From: Panonychus citri
Taxonomy: Eukaryota > Arthropoda > Arachnida > Trombidiformes > Tetranychidae
Length of the DNA stretch: 64,000 nt
Reading direction: 5' to 3'
Assembly (NCBI RefSeq): GCF_014898815.1
Contig: NW_026515545.1
Span: forward strand, 496,001-560,000
The notes below the pieces were generated by a model. The model searched no databases and was not told the DNA's origin. It saw nothing but the letters and a program-made list of their open reading frames with translations. Shown here piece after piece: positions 22,264 to 34,014 of the stretch (position 1 is the first letter of the stretch; every line of letters starts with the position of its first letter). Both the position numbers and the translations under genes were made by a program.

Positions 22264-23396
22264 TATAGATTATCAGGTCACAATAGATAATAGAGAAAAC
22301 TTATCAAATAATGTCCACTGATTGTTGACTGAAGACCATCAGTTGAGAAGACAAAATGGAACTGAGAAATAAAAGATGAGATTGTATAGTAATTAGAATT
22401 AAATTGAATATTATAAAAAAAAGTAACTTTAAACAAGAAAAAATTGTCTGACAACAGAAAAACAATCAAGATCAAATGAATTAAATTCAATTGAATTCAA
22501 AGTGATATTTTGTTGAGTAAAACAAGAAATTACCAGAAAAGTATCACTAATGATTACACAATCTTAAAGAGAGCCTCTAATGAGTATTTGTTGTGTTTAC
22601 GTAAATCAAATCAAGCACAAGATAGAAAATAGAATTAACTTGATTACATAAGATGAAATAAACTAAATGGTTTGTGGTTGTAAAGGAATAAAAAATCAAC
22701 AATAAATTGTGAAATTTGAAGCTCATTGTGCTTGAGAATCATTGAGATGTGAAAAGGTAACAAAAACTACACAAAGATATTCAACTTTACTTACCCTGGA
22801 ATTGTCATTAAAAATTCTCATATGGTCTCTCATTAAATAGCGATTAAAATGAGTGAAAATAATTAAATAATTTGCGAAAAAGTTGAAAACATAACAATGA
22901 ATGAAAAAGTATCAACAAAAATTGAGAGAGAAAAACAAAAACAAACTGTCATATGGAATTGGAATTGGAATTTTGTGGCTCCATCTTCATTCGTAAAGTT
23001 TAACTTCGAACTTCGGATCCTTTGTATCGATATTTGGACTTTTAAAATATCGGTTACGCAATTTTCTCAAAACTGATTATTGATTAATAACTTTGATTGT
23101 GATTTTATTGTTCTGTTTGTTTGATTTCAATTAATTGGCAATCAGTAGATTTCTCATTGAATTTACCCTTTTAAACCGTAATTTTTTTACCTCAAGTGAA
23201 AAAGTTCCAAAGATTTTTTGGATAGAAACGTCAATTCGTCAAAGATTTTATCTTCTCCGATTTTCCTTTGTTTGGAATTTTTTTTTTCTTCTCTTTCTCT
23301 GTGATCGTTACAAGATCTTTTCTACTTGTTAGTGTTTAATTATTTTGTTTTTGTCTCTCTGATTTTTTTTTATCAAGATTAATTTTGTTGTTAACT
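22264..23396. other. Intergenic region between divergent DET1 and PDCD6
   Basis: Holds both promoters and 5' UTRs. Pyrimidine-rich TTCTTCTCTTTCTCT blocks precede the PDCD6 start. No coding or structured element was recognised, and no strong TATA was seen for either gene, as expected for housekeeping promoters. Confidence 0.45.
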
Positions 23397-23924
23397 ATGG
23401 CCACTCCTATGCCTTCGGAAGCTGATTTATATAAAATTTTTGGTGCTGCTGACAAAGATAGATCTGGACAAATTTCTGCTGAGGAATTACAAAAAGCTTT
23501 GAGCAATGGTACTTGGGAACCATTTAATATGAAATTGATTAAGATGATGATTGGTATGTTTGATCGAGATGGAAGTCAAACAATTGATTACAATGAGTTT
23601 AAACAACTTTGGAAATTTATCAATGATTGGCTTAATTGTTTCCGTCAATATGATGCTGATCGAAGTGGTTCAATTGCTAAACATGAACTTAACCATGCTC
23701 TCAACTCTTTTGGTTACCGTTTATCAGAGTCCACTTATCATCTTTTAATGAAGAAATTTGGTGATCCAACTGGCCAATCGATTATATTTGACAATTTTCT
23801 CCTTCTTTGTGTCACCCTACAAGGAGCAACATCAGCATTTTCAGCCTTTGACGTTGAACGAAAAGGTGAAATCAAAATAAGCTACGAACAATTTTTGAAC
23901 ACAATTTTCCCACTGGTCGCCTAA
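23397..23924 (+). CDS. PDCD6: Programmed cell death 6 / ALG-2 (penta-EF-hand protein)
   Basis: An intronless 175-codon CDS. The start is the ATG in AACTATGGCC, giving MATPMPSEADLYKIF. Five EF-hands in the penta-EF arrangement are visible: loop 1 DKDRSGQISAEE, loop 2 near FDRDGSQTIDYNEF, loop 3 YDADRSGSIAKHE, a degenerate loop 4 (FGDPTGQSIIFDNF) and loop 5 (FDVERKGEIKISYEQF). LQKALSNGTWEPFN and LNHALNSFGYRLSE match the ALG-2 signature closely. ALG-2 is a calcium-dependent adaptor that binds ALIX, TSG101 and SEC31A and acts in ESCRT membrane repair and ER exit. The Gly/Pro/Ala-rich N tail of vertebrate ALG-2 is short here. Confidence 0.96.
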   Translation: MATPMPSEADLYKIFGAADKDRSGQISAEELQKALSNGTWEPFNMKLIKMMIGMFDRDGSQTIDYNEFKQLWKFINDWLNCFRQYDADRSGSIAKHELNHALNSFGYRLSESTYHLLMKKFGDPTGQSIIFDNFLLLCVTLQGATSAFSAFDVERKGEIKISYEQFLNTIFPLVA

Positions 23925-24723
23925 TCAGTTATCATTTCCATTGCTGGTACAAATCCTTTCAAAAGGAAAAAGGTGTTTTCTCCATACTCGAGGCCAAAAC
24001 TGGACAATTCTTTTAATCTCTTATACTTTTCCAAAACTGGTTAATCTAATATTTTTTATCCAAATGATAATCATTAATCTCATGTTATTCTAATTAATCT
24101 CGGTATCTCTGCTTCATTTTTCGGGTTGTGTAATTAACTTGAAACAAACACTAAAAAGTAAACAAATTTAGCTAATAAAATGTTCAAAACATGATTAATT
24201 TCATTCCAATGAACAAATCAAATAATAAATAATCGTATTCAATTCTCAATTCATAATCAAAATAACAGTAATCTTATTTATGAAAAGAAATAAATGAAGA
24301 AACCATCTAATTAATAAATTAGAAAACAAATTAACACGAAACTTGATTAAAACCATTTGAATTTGGATAAAAAAATCAACTCGATCCAAACATGTGACCG
24401 TTAAGGTAAATAAACAAACAGATGATGTTTGTTATCTTCATCATCCAATTGTATCAAATGTCTTAATTAAATTCTCTTGATTCAATTGTTCACTAAATTA
24501 TCAATTCTAATTTGATAATAATTCCTGTACAATAATGAGTAATTAATGTTTCCCATAAAATTGTGTTAATCATGAAGTGGAAAATGTTTAGTTGACTTAA
24601 TTGGTTTCTTTCAATCATTGGATTTGTTTTGTTTTTTTTTCCCAAACCAAACAATTTATTTTTCTATTTCTATTTCAAATAGCTAATTGTTGTGTTTTAA
24701 TTCAACAAATTAATTTCTTAACA
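23925..24723. other. Intergenic, PDCD6 3' flank
   Basis: AT-rich sequence containing the PDCD6 3' UTR (several AATAAA-like words near 24175 and 24225) and the VIPAS39 promoter region. No other feature was recognised. Confidence 0.4.
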
Positions 24724-26651
24724 ATGTCTTCGAGTAAATCACCTCAACTATGGTAAGTAATAATTTCCATCATTTTCCATCAATTGAATAGAAAACATTT
24801 CTGTTTAATTTATTACCATTATCTATTTTTATGGTGGTTCATTGAATCAATTTTTACCCTTGAATTTTTCATTCATTCATGATAATCAAATATCATCTGT
24901 GTCTAATTAACTGAATAGATTTTCATCATTTTCCTGTCAGCTTTAATTACCAGAAGTAATAAAGGTTGACTTGATAAGATGATTTCTAATCCAGGGTTAA
25001 TCTTAAATAACAATCTCTCTCACTTTCACTCTCTCTATTTTCTGTAGGCCTGAGTCAGGTAAAGTCGATGATTTTTGGGAATATTCAAAGCCAATGTCCT
25101 TCAATTTTGAAGATGATTCGGTAAGGAAGATAATCTCTTAAAACCTGAACCATCCGCCTGAATCCACCACAATCCTCATCTATTTAATTAGTTAATCATT
25201 CAAAGATCATTCAATGATTACTAACCCATGGCATCAATATTCACTGTAAAGTCCCAATTGCCATGAGAGTCAACAATCAATGACATTGACTGTTGAAAAT
25301 AATTACATTTCTCTGCCCATGTTAATCTCCTTTAATCTGAATCATCTTGTCTAGTTAATTAACTCACGTTTTTCCCTCTCTAATCTTTTGTTATCCTCTC
25401 TTTTTAATAATCTTCAGGATATTGATTCATTATGTGATCAGAAACAATTCACGAGCACCTCACCCAAACCAACGGAAATCCTGTCAAAGCCTCATGGTAA
25501 TCAATTTAATTTCCTTCTCACGATGATTCAATTGATTGCTGTTACTATATTTCCATTCTTATTCTGCTATATTATTGTTTCCCTTTATTACAGTTCCTGA
25601 TACAATTAAATTGATGAGTCCAGAGGAAGCAGTTGAGCGAGTTAATCAATCGATCCAAAAGATTTCAAGTAAAAATTATTCAACTTCAGGTTCAACTAGT
25701 AAGATTGACGCTTGTGTAAAGCAATTAGTTAACGGAGAGAATCCCAATTTATCAATTTTCAAATCAAAAGAGGATAAATTATCTCTTTTAGAGACAGCAA
25801 TTAATACTTATGATGGTGATGCGATAATTGCGGTGATCATTTTTCTTGAGAAAACTTTATGTTGGCGTATATTTGCCATGGAATTGTTAATTAGACCCAC
25901 GGCTGTTGATCATTATATTGATTTACTTCGAGAAACCAATCGATCTAAAGATTTAACCGATTTCCTTGCAATGTTGGGCCGCTCGGAAGAAGCAGCGATT
26001 GTTAATTATTCCATTGCAATTAAATGTCAACACATGGAGACGAAAATTAAGCATTTGAAACATTGTTACAATAATTTTTTTAAAGATCTTCAAGATGAAT
26101 TATATTGTCCAACAATCATGGAGCAAATTACTCTCTTCGAATATCAATTACCCGTTGATTCAGCTGATTCTAAGGTTATGGAGGCAAATGAAAGATTTGA
26201 ATCACTACCACCCGGTTCATCGTTTTTAGGGTCATCAGTGGTCAGTACACTTTTCTATTCCATTGTTCATCATAGTAAAAATCCACCCACACACTTTGGA
26301 AGTCCACAAACGATTCGAAACAATCATAACATTTCCGACAAACAATATTATTGGACTGCACTTCGAGCACTGGCAAAGACAAAACGCTGGAATGAAATTG
26401 ACCAGTTATTCCATTATCAGGTAACTACTATTTAAATTAATCTTGTAATTCGATGATTATTGACAAATTGTTTTCTCATCTAATGTTAGACTTTCCTTGG
26501 TTCGAAAAAGATTCGAAACATTATTCCATTTGAACGTGTCGTTCGTACCCTCGGTAATGAAGGAGCTCCACAACCGCTGATCAACACTTACCTTAAATTA
26601 GTCGATGATGATGATGTTAAATTAAAATTGACCCAAGAATATTTGCGATAA
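24724..26651 (+). CDS. VIPAS39: VIPAS39 / SPE-39 homologue (VPS33B partner)
   Basis: Five exons (24724-24752, 25048-25120, 25418-25496, 25594-26420, 26490-26651), all with GT..AG borders and matching phases; 389 codons plus stop. The conserved block has LSLLETAINTYDGDAIIAVI, FLEKTLCWRIF, DFLAMLGRSEEAA, STLFYSIVHH, DKQYYWTALRALAKTKRWNE and VRTLGNEGAPQPLINTYLKL, the order found in metazoan VIPAS39. The partner VPS33B (Sec1/Munc18 type) and VIPAS39 form the CHEVI complex, acting in Rab11/late endosome trafficking. The protein is about 100 residues shorter than human, partly at the C terminus. After the TAA at 26649 another frame stays open for some 20 codons, so the true end may be masked by a frame change. 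Confidence 0.9.
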
Positions 26652-28200
26652 TCAATTGGTGCAACTAATCATCGTTAAGAAATTGGGTCAAAGTGTTTTT
26701 CTGATCAAAGAATAACCAAAAAAAAAACGAAAGCTCGGAAAACTCTACAAATCATGATCACAATTAAAAACCAAAAGAAAGTGTTTTGGTTTCATGTTAT
26801 GAATCAAGAGGATTTTTTAACTTGGAGATTTGGTTTCGTCAATCAGGAAACATCACAAATGAATAAATTAACCACAAAAGAAAGGAAATAAAAGTTAAAA
26901 TGTTATTTCCGTTAATCTATTGAACAATTAGACTGAACAATCGGGGAACGAAATGTTCGTGAATTGAAAAAAAAAAACGAAAAAGTTTCACTACTTTGAA
27001 ATTCGTTGGACAAAACCATAAAGTACTAAATGTGAGCAAACCGATTCTGATAATAATTCTAATCACATCGAAAATGTAATTACTTTTTTTCGAGTTTGAA
27101 CATATCACCTCGTACATGTCAAACGAACAAAGTTTTTTTGTAATATCACGCAAACAAAACACGAATATTAATAAACAACTTGACCAATAATTAGAAAATA
27201 GATTTTATTCCATTAACTGTGATTAAAGCGAATAATTGATTCTTCATTCAATCAACAATCAATTAAGAACTTGAAACGATCAAATGTCCGTTGTATCTTT
27301 CAAGGTTATCATTTGAATCATCATCTTCACCCCCCACCAACTAATTCAGTTAATCATGTTAATTAGAATTGGTTCTAAATCAAGTACGATCATTTTCTAA
27401 ATGAAGAAAAAGAGAAACTAGTTCAAGGAATTTATATTAGTTGGTGACCAGGCGAAACTTCATCTAATTCTTAATATATTAAGGTAAATTTAGAACTCTC
27501 ATCATCATGATTACCTTTTTTTTTTCATCTTCTTCATGAATTCAGGTAATAAGAGAAAAAGAAAGAGCCAGAAAAAGACAAGACTGGTTTGTTTCTAAAA
27601 AAAGTTTCTTTTCTTACTCTTGAAGGAACAGTTTTCTTATCCTAAAACCAGTCGCCAATCAGGACAACAAGAAACAACAACAACCGATTACCTGGAAAAT
27701 GTTACCTGTTGTTAGCTCATTTTAACCCTTTTTCTGGGTGACATAAGTTCATTTCTGTAGTGTTTACAATTGACTAACCAAATGATCAACTGATTGTCCG
27801 ATAGCAACATTTAGTCAACCAATACAAAACAATCAACATCATCAGTCATCTACTTTGCTTCTCATTATTATTGTTTCTCAATTTTCTTTCACCAACTATC
27901 AGTTTGATTGTCTTTTTTTCCTTTTCCTTTTCCTATTATTTTATTTATTGTGTTTTATTTCAATTTTTCAATTAACTGATTGTTGTCTACCAAGTGATCC
28001 TTTTTTAATTGTTATTCTAATCAACGGGTGATTCAATTTTCCACCATAAGAAAAACACGCGTCTTGTTTTTCTCATTATTTTCTCTATGTGTTAACAGGC
28101 TTTTCATTCAATCAGACATCATTTGTTTACTTTTTCTCATGAGTAATTAATTGTTTACTATTTAATTAGTGTTTAATATCAAATTATTACGTAGAAACAA
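26652..28200. other. Intergenic, no gene seen
   Basis: About 1.5 kb of AT-rich sequence between VIPAS39 and the elongase-like gene. Short ORFs are random in composition. Pyrimidine-rich TTTTTCCTTTTCCTTTTCC tracts near 27915 may belong to the downstream promoter or 5' UTR. Confidence 0.4.
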
Positions 28201-29166
28201 ATGTCACACAATCAAATGGGCGATTTGGATGTTAAACTATTTTTCAATGTAAAGGATAGTCAAGAAACTGCTAAAAAACTGATTGTCCTTTTCATTGTTT
28301 ACTATTATTTCGTTAAAGTATTTGGACCCAAATGGATGACCCTAAGGCAACCCTTTAACCTTTATCCACATCTATTGGTTTACAATGGTTACCAGTTTGG
28401 TGTACATGGTGTTGGCCTTTTGTTGGCTCTTTGGACAACCAATTTTGGGACAATTTGCTGGTCCTGTGAGCCGATTGACACTTCAACCAAGGAAATCAAA
28501 CGGCTCTTTTCCGTTTACGTGGTTTACATTTTTTTCTGGGCCAAAATAATGGAATGTCTTGAGACCGTCATGTACATTTTGATGAAAAAACGCCGATACA
28601 TTCAACTTATCGAGATTTTTAGGACGTTTGCCAATGTTGGTCTTGTCTATCTGGGTCTTAAAAACTATCCTGGTACCTTGACCGTTTTCTACCCTCTTTG
28701 TGACCTGATTGCGGGTGTATTCATATTCGGTCACAATACCCTATTATCTGCGAATGTTGATCTCAAGCCCCGTCAATGGTGGGGAAAATTCATCTTCACC
28801 CTTAGACTGATTGAGTTTACTGCTCTCTTTTTCCATGGTCTCTATTTCCTAATCATGTATTCATCATCATCATCTACTTTATTTCATTCATCGTTAATCA
28901 ACCATCATCATCAACATCAACACCAACAACAATCATCATTAAATCTTTCATCTTTATCATCATTAACCTCATCATCTAATTGTACGGTACCCAGGGTACT
29001 TCCTTTATATGAGTGTCTCTTTGCACTTCTAAACATAGTCATCATAATTTGCTACTATTTAAATGTAATTCAACACCGTTTAACCAACGGATCATTAACA
29101 AATACTCATCACAATCAACAACAACAACAACAACGACAATCAATCAACACACAGTCAACATCTTGA
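28201..29166 (+). CDS. ELO-family membrane protein lacking the histidine box
   Basis: An intronless 321-codon CDS. Hydropathy and landmarks follow the fatty-acid elongase (ELO/ELOVL) family: an N-terminal membrane segment, then FGPKWMTLRQPFNLYPHLLV corresponding to the ELO stretch with KPF and VVYN. Further on, WAKIMECLETVMYILMKKRR aligns with the family's KxxExxDTxFFVLRKK. The catalytic HxxHH that should follow reads IEIFRTF, with no His. The family's HxxMYxYY segment reads AGVFIFGHN, and TxxQxxQ reads TLRLIEF. So every active-site motif is replaced while the fold-defining parts persist. The C-terminal tail is extended by Ser, His and Gln runs and then a further membrane segment. ELO enzymes condense malonyl-CoA with acyl-CoA in the ER. 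This protein is probably a non-catalytic paralogue or a highly divergent member. Confidence 0.75.
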   Translation: MSHNQMGDLDVKLFFNVKDSQETAKKLIVLFIVYYYFVKVFGPKWMTLRQPFNLYPHLLVYNGYQFGVHGVGLLLALWTTNFGTICWSCEPIDTSTKEIKRLFSVYVVYIFFWAKIMECLETVMYILMKKRRYIQLIEIFRTFANVGLVYLGLKNYPGTLTVFYPLCDLIAGVFIFGHNTLLSANVDLKPRQWWGKFIFTLRLIEFTALFFHGLYFLIMYSSSSSTLFHSSLINHHHQHQHQQQSSLNLSSLSSLTSSSNCTVPRVLPLYECLFALLNIVIIICYYLNVIQHRLTNGSLTNTHHNQQQQQQRQSINTQSTS

Positions 29167-31171
29167 CAATATCTCAAGCCGGACTTGTAAAAAATTAACA
29201 ACAAATTAAGAAAGCAAATCAACACCAAATTGTCTTTGTTTGTTCACTGTATCATTTCAATTACCACCAAAACTTAATCATCATCACCTCAATATGACAA
29301 CACAATTAATAGTCAATTAGTTTTTGTTGATTCACTTTGATTACCTTGATTGAGATAAATGCAAAAAAAAACCACAAATAAATCAGATGTTGATTTAACT
29401 TCGTGTTATTTTCAGCTCGCAACTAAATTGACGGATTAATCAATTTTTTTTCCTTGTAAATAAAGAAACAAATCAGCCAGCACAATCAACTTAATCATTA
29501 ATTCCCACGAAATTTAAAAAAAATCAATTGTCATCTCAATCAACTGAACAAAACAAATCTAGGAAGCTCTAGGAAAATTTAGTAATCAAATGTGATTAAC
29601 TTCATGTTACCAGCGAGTAAATTTTGATGATCAACCAAAGAAAGTACCAACAATTAATATAAGCTGATTACTATTACAACCACAACCAGAGATAATTATA
29701 ATAATAGGATTAAGGGAACAATAACAATTAAGAAAAAAAAGAAAAGTAAATTTGAAGAAAAGATTTGATTTCTTTTCGGTTCTACTTCAGGTGAGTCCTT
29801 CAAGAACTTTAGCTGATGAGAACAAAAGAAAAAAAAAGTTAAACTAACAATTAAGAACAATTTACTCGATTATAAATTGTTGTTAATTGTCGCCGGTATC
29901 AGGTTTATATTGAACAATAATTGAAATCTACTGGTAAATCATTTGGTTAAAGTTCCATCACCCAAACAATTAACATCTCTATTGTTCAAATGTTAACCAT
30001 GATCACTTAACAATTTACTTAATTTCCATGGTGTTAACAATGACCTTGATTTAACTAAATCACTTTAACCATTACAATTAAAATCAATTAAAACTTATTT
30101 CCAAACTGAAATTGATTGATTCACAATTGATAATCAATAATTTGAGGCAATTACACTTATCTTTTCTCGTTTGCTCCAGAGTAATTAACTTAAATTATCG
30201 GATTAAATCATAAACTTATTGTAACAATTAATATTTATCATTACCACCAAATATTTGATTCAACGTATTAGTTTGATTATATGATTAAGAAATTATTATG
30301 TTATGAAAAGTGCCTACGTGAAAATTAAAACCAATCAACTTAATATCCAATTAAAAGGATACGATTAATTGTCCTGAGGATATTTAGCTGAGTACATATA
30401 ACTTTCATCAAGGTTAAATTAATATATTAATCAGTTTTTTTTCTTGGATAATTATGTTCACAGTCAAATTAAATGATTATTTATATAAAAAAAATGGTTA
30501 CAATTGTAATAAGTTGATTCGTTAAGTACTTGGCTCATAGGGAAACGATTTTCAAAAATTCGTTTATCGTTAGTCAATTACTATTCAATTATCGTCATGA
30601 GTTAAAATGAATCATATTCACAATTTCGTTGTTAATTTAATATCATGGATCCTCATTTTGTTTAATTGTTTGTCTGATTCTCAATTAGCCATTGAGACTA
30701 CTAATTAGTAAGAATGATCCATATGTAATTTAAAGTTATCCAAAGATATTGATTAATCAATTGAGATCAAACTTAACTGAGCCTTAGGCTCTTCGAGTTT
30801 TTTTTAGGGAAAAACAGTCAAGAATTGTAGTTTATTTCCGAACTCAAGTTCAAAGATGAATAAACATGATTGTACTACGAGAAACCAGTTGAATGAATAT
30901 GAATATTATTTGAACCGATTCCTGAAAATCTCACATGAGGTTAATTTTTATTCTCATTGTAAAGTTGGAATAACAGTTGAGCACCGAAGGATTTTTGGTA
31001 AAATATCAATGGGATCTGAATTGAATTCTCAAAGTAAATAGTAAAAATCTGATTAAACTCTAAACATCATTTGCTTTTTCAGCTGATTGAATTAACCTTT
31101 TATATTGAATCATCAATAGAATCAAGATCGTTCACAATTTGATTAAGTTCGACACATGTACTGTTTTATGG
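29167..31171. other. Intergenic, upstream of silk gene 1
   Basis: AT-rich sequence with no recognisable exon. It contains a 61-codon ORF at 30856 with no similarity I can name, treated as chance. Confidence 0.4.
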
Positions 31172-31208
31172 TATAAAAAGCGATAGATTTTAAGAGAAAT
31201 TGTCAGTC
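31172..31208 (+). promoter_or_regulatory. Core promoter of silk gene 1 (TATA + initiator)
   Basis: TATAAAAAG at 31172-31180 and the arthropod initiator TCAGTC at 31203-31208, 31 bases apart start to start. The block GTATAAAAAGCGATAGATT and the following AGTCAACTA leader are almost identical at silk gene 2 with the same spacing (46884-46920). TTCGACAC further upstream is also shared. Confidence 0.85.
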
Positions 31209-31272
31209 AACTACTTTATATCTCACCTCTTCTATTCAATTACATTGAAATTGAAAAGTTACGATTAACAAA

Positions 31273-33935
31273 ATGACTTTAAGACTAATCAATTTAAGTG
31301 TTTTACTCTTATTACTATTCAACTATTCCTACGCCTCATATTCAGAAGGTGCAGCGGCTAGTAGCAGTGCTACAGCGGCTTCTGGAGCTACTGCTAATAG
31401 TTCGGGTAGTGGTGATAATACTGGTTCTTCTGGTTCAGCAGCGGCAGCGGCAGCAGCATCGTCATCAAACGTCAATAATGATTCTCAACCAAGAAACGAC
31501 CAAAGTACCTCCAATGGTGGCTCTTCTGGAACGACAGAAACAACAGGAGCAAGTGCTAATTCGATGTCAGGATCTTCATCAGCAACTACGAATAAAGATT
31601 CTCAATCAAGTAACGACCAAAGTTCTTCCGATGATTATTCTGCAAAAAAAGGAACGGGTTCTTCACAGACCTCATCAACAGCTTCCACAACAAATTCTAA
31701 AAAGGGTTCAATGGGCAAAACTAAACCAGACATCTCTTCACAAGATATGGATGGTTCGTCTCTGAATGTTGATATGGAAATGTTGCCTGATACCGATGCT
31801 TTGTCTTTTTCAATGGGAGATTTCATGTCTCTTGGCTTTGGACCAGGACCTTTGGATACAGATGATGATTCAGCCTCTAATCTCGACGATGATAATGATT
31901 CAAGTAATAAAAATGGTAAAAATTCGAAAGCAATGGCAGAATCAACGGCGTATTCAGATACTGCAACAAAGAATGACCAAAATAACTCAGCTAAGGGCAC
32001 TCAATCTAGTTCTGAATCTAGTTCTGGTTCTAAATCTACCACAGGTAGAAAGACCAATGCTAAAACAGGAGATAATGAAGAACAAGACCAAGATGATGAA
32101 AATGATATAGCAAGCGCTTCAAGTGGATCAGGACTCTTCCGTATGAGTGGACTTGGTTCAACCATGGATAATATGATGAAAACAGTTAAAACTGGCAAAT
32201 TAATATCAATGATGAACTCGAAATCTAGTGAAGAAGATGATTCTGATTCTGATTCAAAAAGTGTATCGAATGCAGATAGTTCAAGTAGCACAAGTTCTGG
32301 CTCACGTTCACGAGGAGAAAAAGGTCCATTTACTAGTTCAAACGCTTCATCGAATGATGACCAATCTACCGTAGCTACAGAAACTGATTCTAGTTCTAAC
32401 TCAGTTTCAAATAAAAAAGGTAAAGGTTCGAGCTCAGGATCAAAAAGTAAGGCCACCACTCAAACAGGGGACGATGGTGGACAAAACAACGATGATGAAA
32501 CCGACACTTCAACCGCTTCAAGGGGATCAGAACTCTTCTCTATGGGTGGACTTGGTTCAACCATGGATAATATGATGAAAACAGTTAAAACTGGTAAATT
32601 AATATCAATGATGGACTCGAAATCTAGTGAAGAAGATGATGCTGATTCAGGCAATACACAAGATACAGATGGCTCAAGTTCAAGTTCAAGTTCAGGATCA
32701 ACCAGTGGCTCGGGTTCTAACGGTAAAAAAGGTTCAACAGCTCAATCTTCTGCTAGTTCTGCTGCTTCATCTACCGGTGATAAATCGAAATCAGGTAAAG
32801 CTCCTAAATCATCCACTGGATCGGGTTCCGGTTCTAGTTCAGGATCAAGTTCAACTTCAACTTCAGAATCAACCAGTGGTTCAGATTCTAACGGTCAAGA
32901 AAATACAAGTTCGGCCGCTCAATCTGCCGCTAGTTCTTCTGCTTCATCATCCGACAGTGATACCTCGAAATCAGGTAAAGCTGCTAAATCCAACACTGGA
33001 TCTAATTCGAGTGCTAGTTCAAGTTCGAGCTCAGGGACTTATAGTAAGACCACTGCGCAAGATTATGATGGACAAGACAATGATGATGATACCGATATGA
33101 CAAACGCTTTTGGTATATTAGGAAGCATTCCTAAGATTGGACTTGGTTCAATCATGGATGATAAGATGAAAACAGTCAAAACTAATACTAATAGTCTAAA
33201 ACCAGGCAATAGACCAAACACCAATAACAGTTCTAGCTCGAGCTCAGCAAATAGCTCAAGTTCCTCTGGTAAAAAAGGCTCCGGATCAAGTGCAAGCTCG
33301 TCAAGCGAAGCAACTGCGAATTGAAGGCTTCGACAACAACTGGTGAATCTAAATCAACTCCAAACTCTAGCCCAATTAATAAATCTAATACTAATAATGC
33401 TAATTCAAGCTCAGGATCAACCAGTGGCTCAGGTTCTAATGGTAAAAAAGGTTCAACAGCTCAATCTGCCGCTAGTTCTTCTGCCTCATCATCCGACAGT
33501 GATACCTCGAAATCAGGTAAAGCTGCTAAAACCAACTCTGGATCTGATTCGAGTGCTAGTTCAGGATCGAGCTCAGGTTCAGACGGTGCTTCTAATTCTG
33601 GCTCTGGTGGAAACTCAAAAGGAGCTTCAAGTGGTGTAGCTAAATCATCTTCATCTTCATCTTCATCTTCAAAGTCCACCACAAACAATAACGGAATAGG
33701 ACATGCCCCAGGTTCAGGATCATCTCCATCAGGATTACCAAAAAATGGTAAAGGTAAACCAATTGGATCCAATCCTAATCCATCTTCGAGCTCTTCTTCT
33801 GCAACTTCTATGGCAAAAGCCAATTCAGGTCCTAAGAAAGGCTCAAATCCAAAAGGTTCATCAGATTCTGATATCATAAGTTTCGAAACCCCAGTCATGG
33901 GTATTAAGATGTCAGCCCCCGCCTTTGCTGGCTAA
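31273..33935 (+). CDS. Serine-rich silk fibroin-like protein 1, one frame break
   Basis: Intronless. Starts MTLRLINLSVLLLLLFNYSY, a clear signal peptide, followed by an extremely Ser-rich, Gly/Ala/Asp/Lys-containing sequence without cysteine. Repeated units include SGSGSNGKKGSTAQS and SSASSSDSDTSKSGKAAKS. A Met-rich module, LGSTMDNMMKTVKTGKLISM, occurs near 32150 and again near 32550, and in diverged form near 33140. The frame slips by -1 at about 33320 (TGA in frame 1) and continues to a stop at 33933; with one missing base the protein is 887 residues. The C terminus ends GIKMSAPAFAG, shared with silk gene 2. Spider mites encode many Ser-rich fibroins secreted from silk glands; that assignment rests on composition and on the taxon, not on a domain. 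A mucin-like secreted protein is the alternative. Confidence 0.75.
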
Positions 33936-33979
33936 ATGAAACTTTTATTGTTCATGTTTTAAGAAAATCGTTAATAGAT

Positions 33980-33989
33980 AATAAATAAA
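33980..33989 (+). terminator. Polyadenylation signals of silk gene 1
   Basis: Two overlapping AATAAA hexamers about 45 bases after the stop, within a 3' UTR (ATTGTTCATGTTTTAAGAAA) conserved in silk gene 2 and in the third silk remnant. Confidence 0.75.
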
Positions 33990-34014
33990 TATATCCCCAC
34001 AGGTTATAATATTA

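Noticed and set aside
30856..31041. A 61-codon ORF upstream of silk gene 1
   Set aside because: No signal peptide, no similarity I can name, and no promoter or splice signals.
31298..33898. Several long alternative frames on both strands across silk gene 1
   Set aside because: The low-complexity Ser codons (TCA, AGT, TCT) rarely give stops in other frames. The signal peptide, shared tail and paralogy support only the annotated frame.
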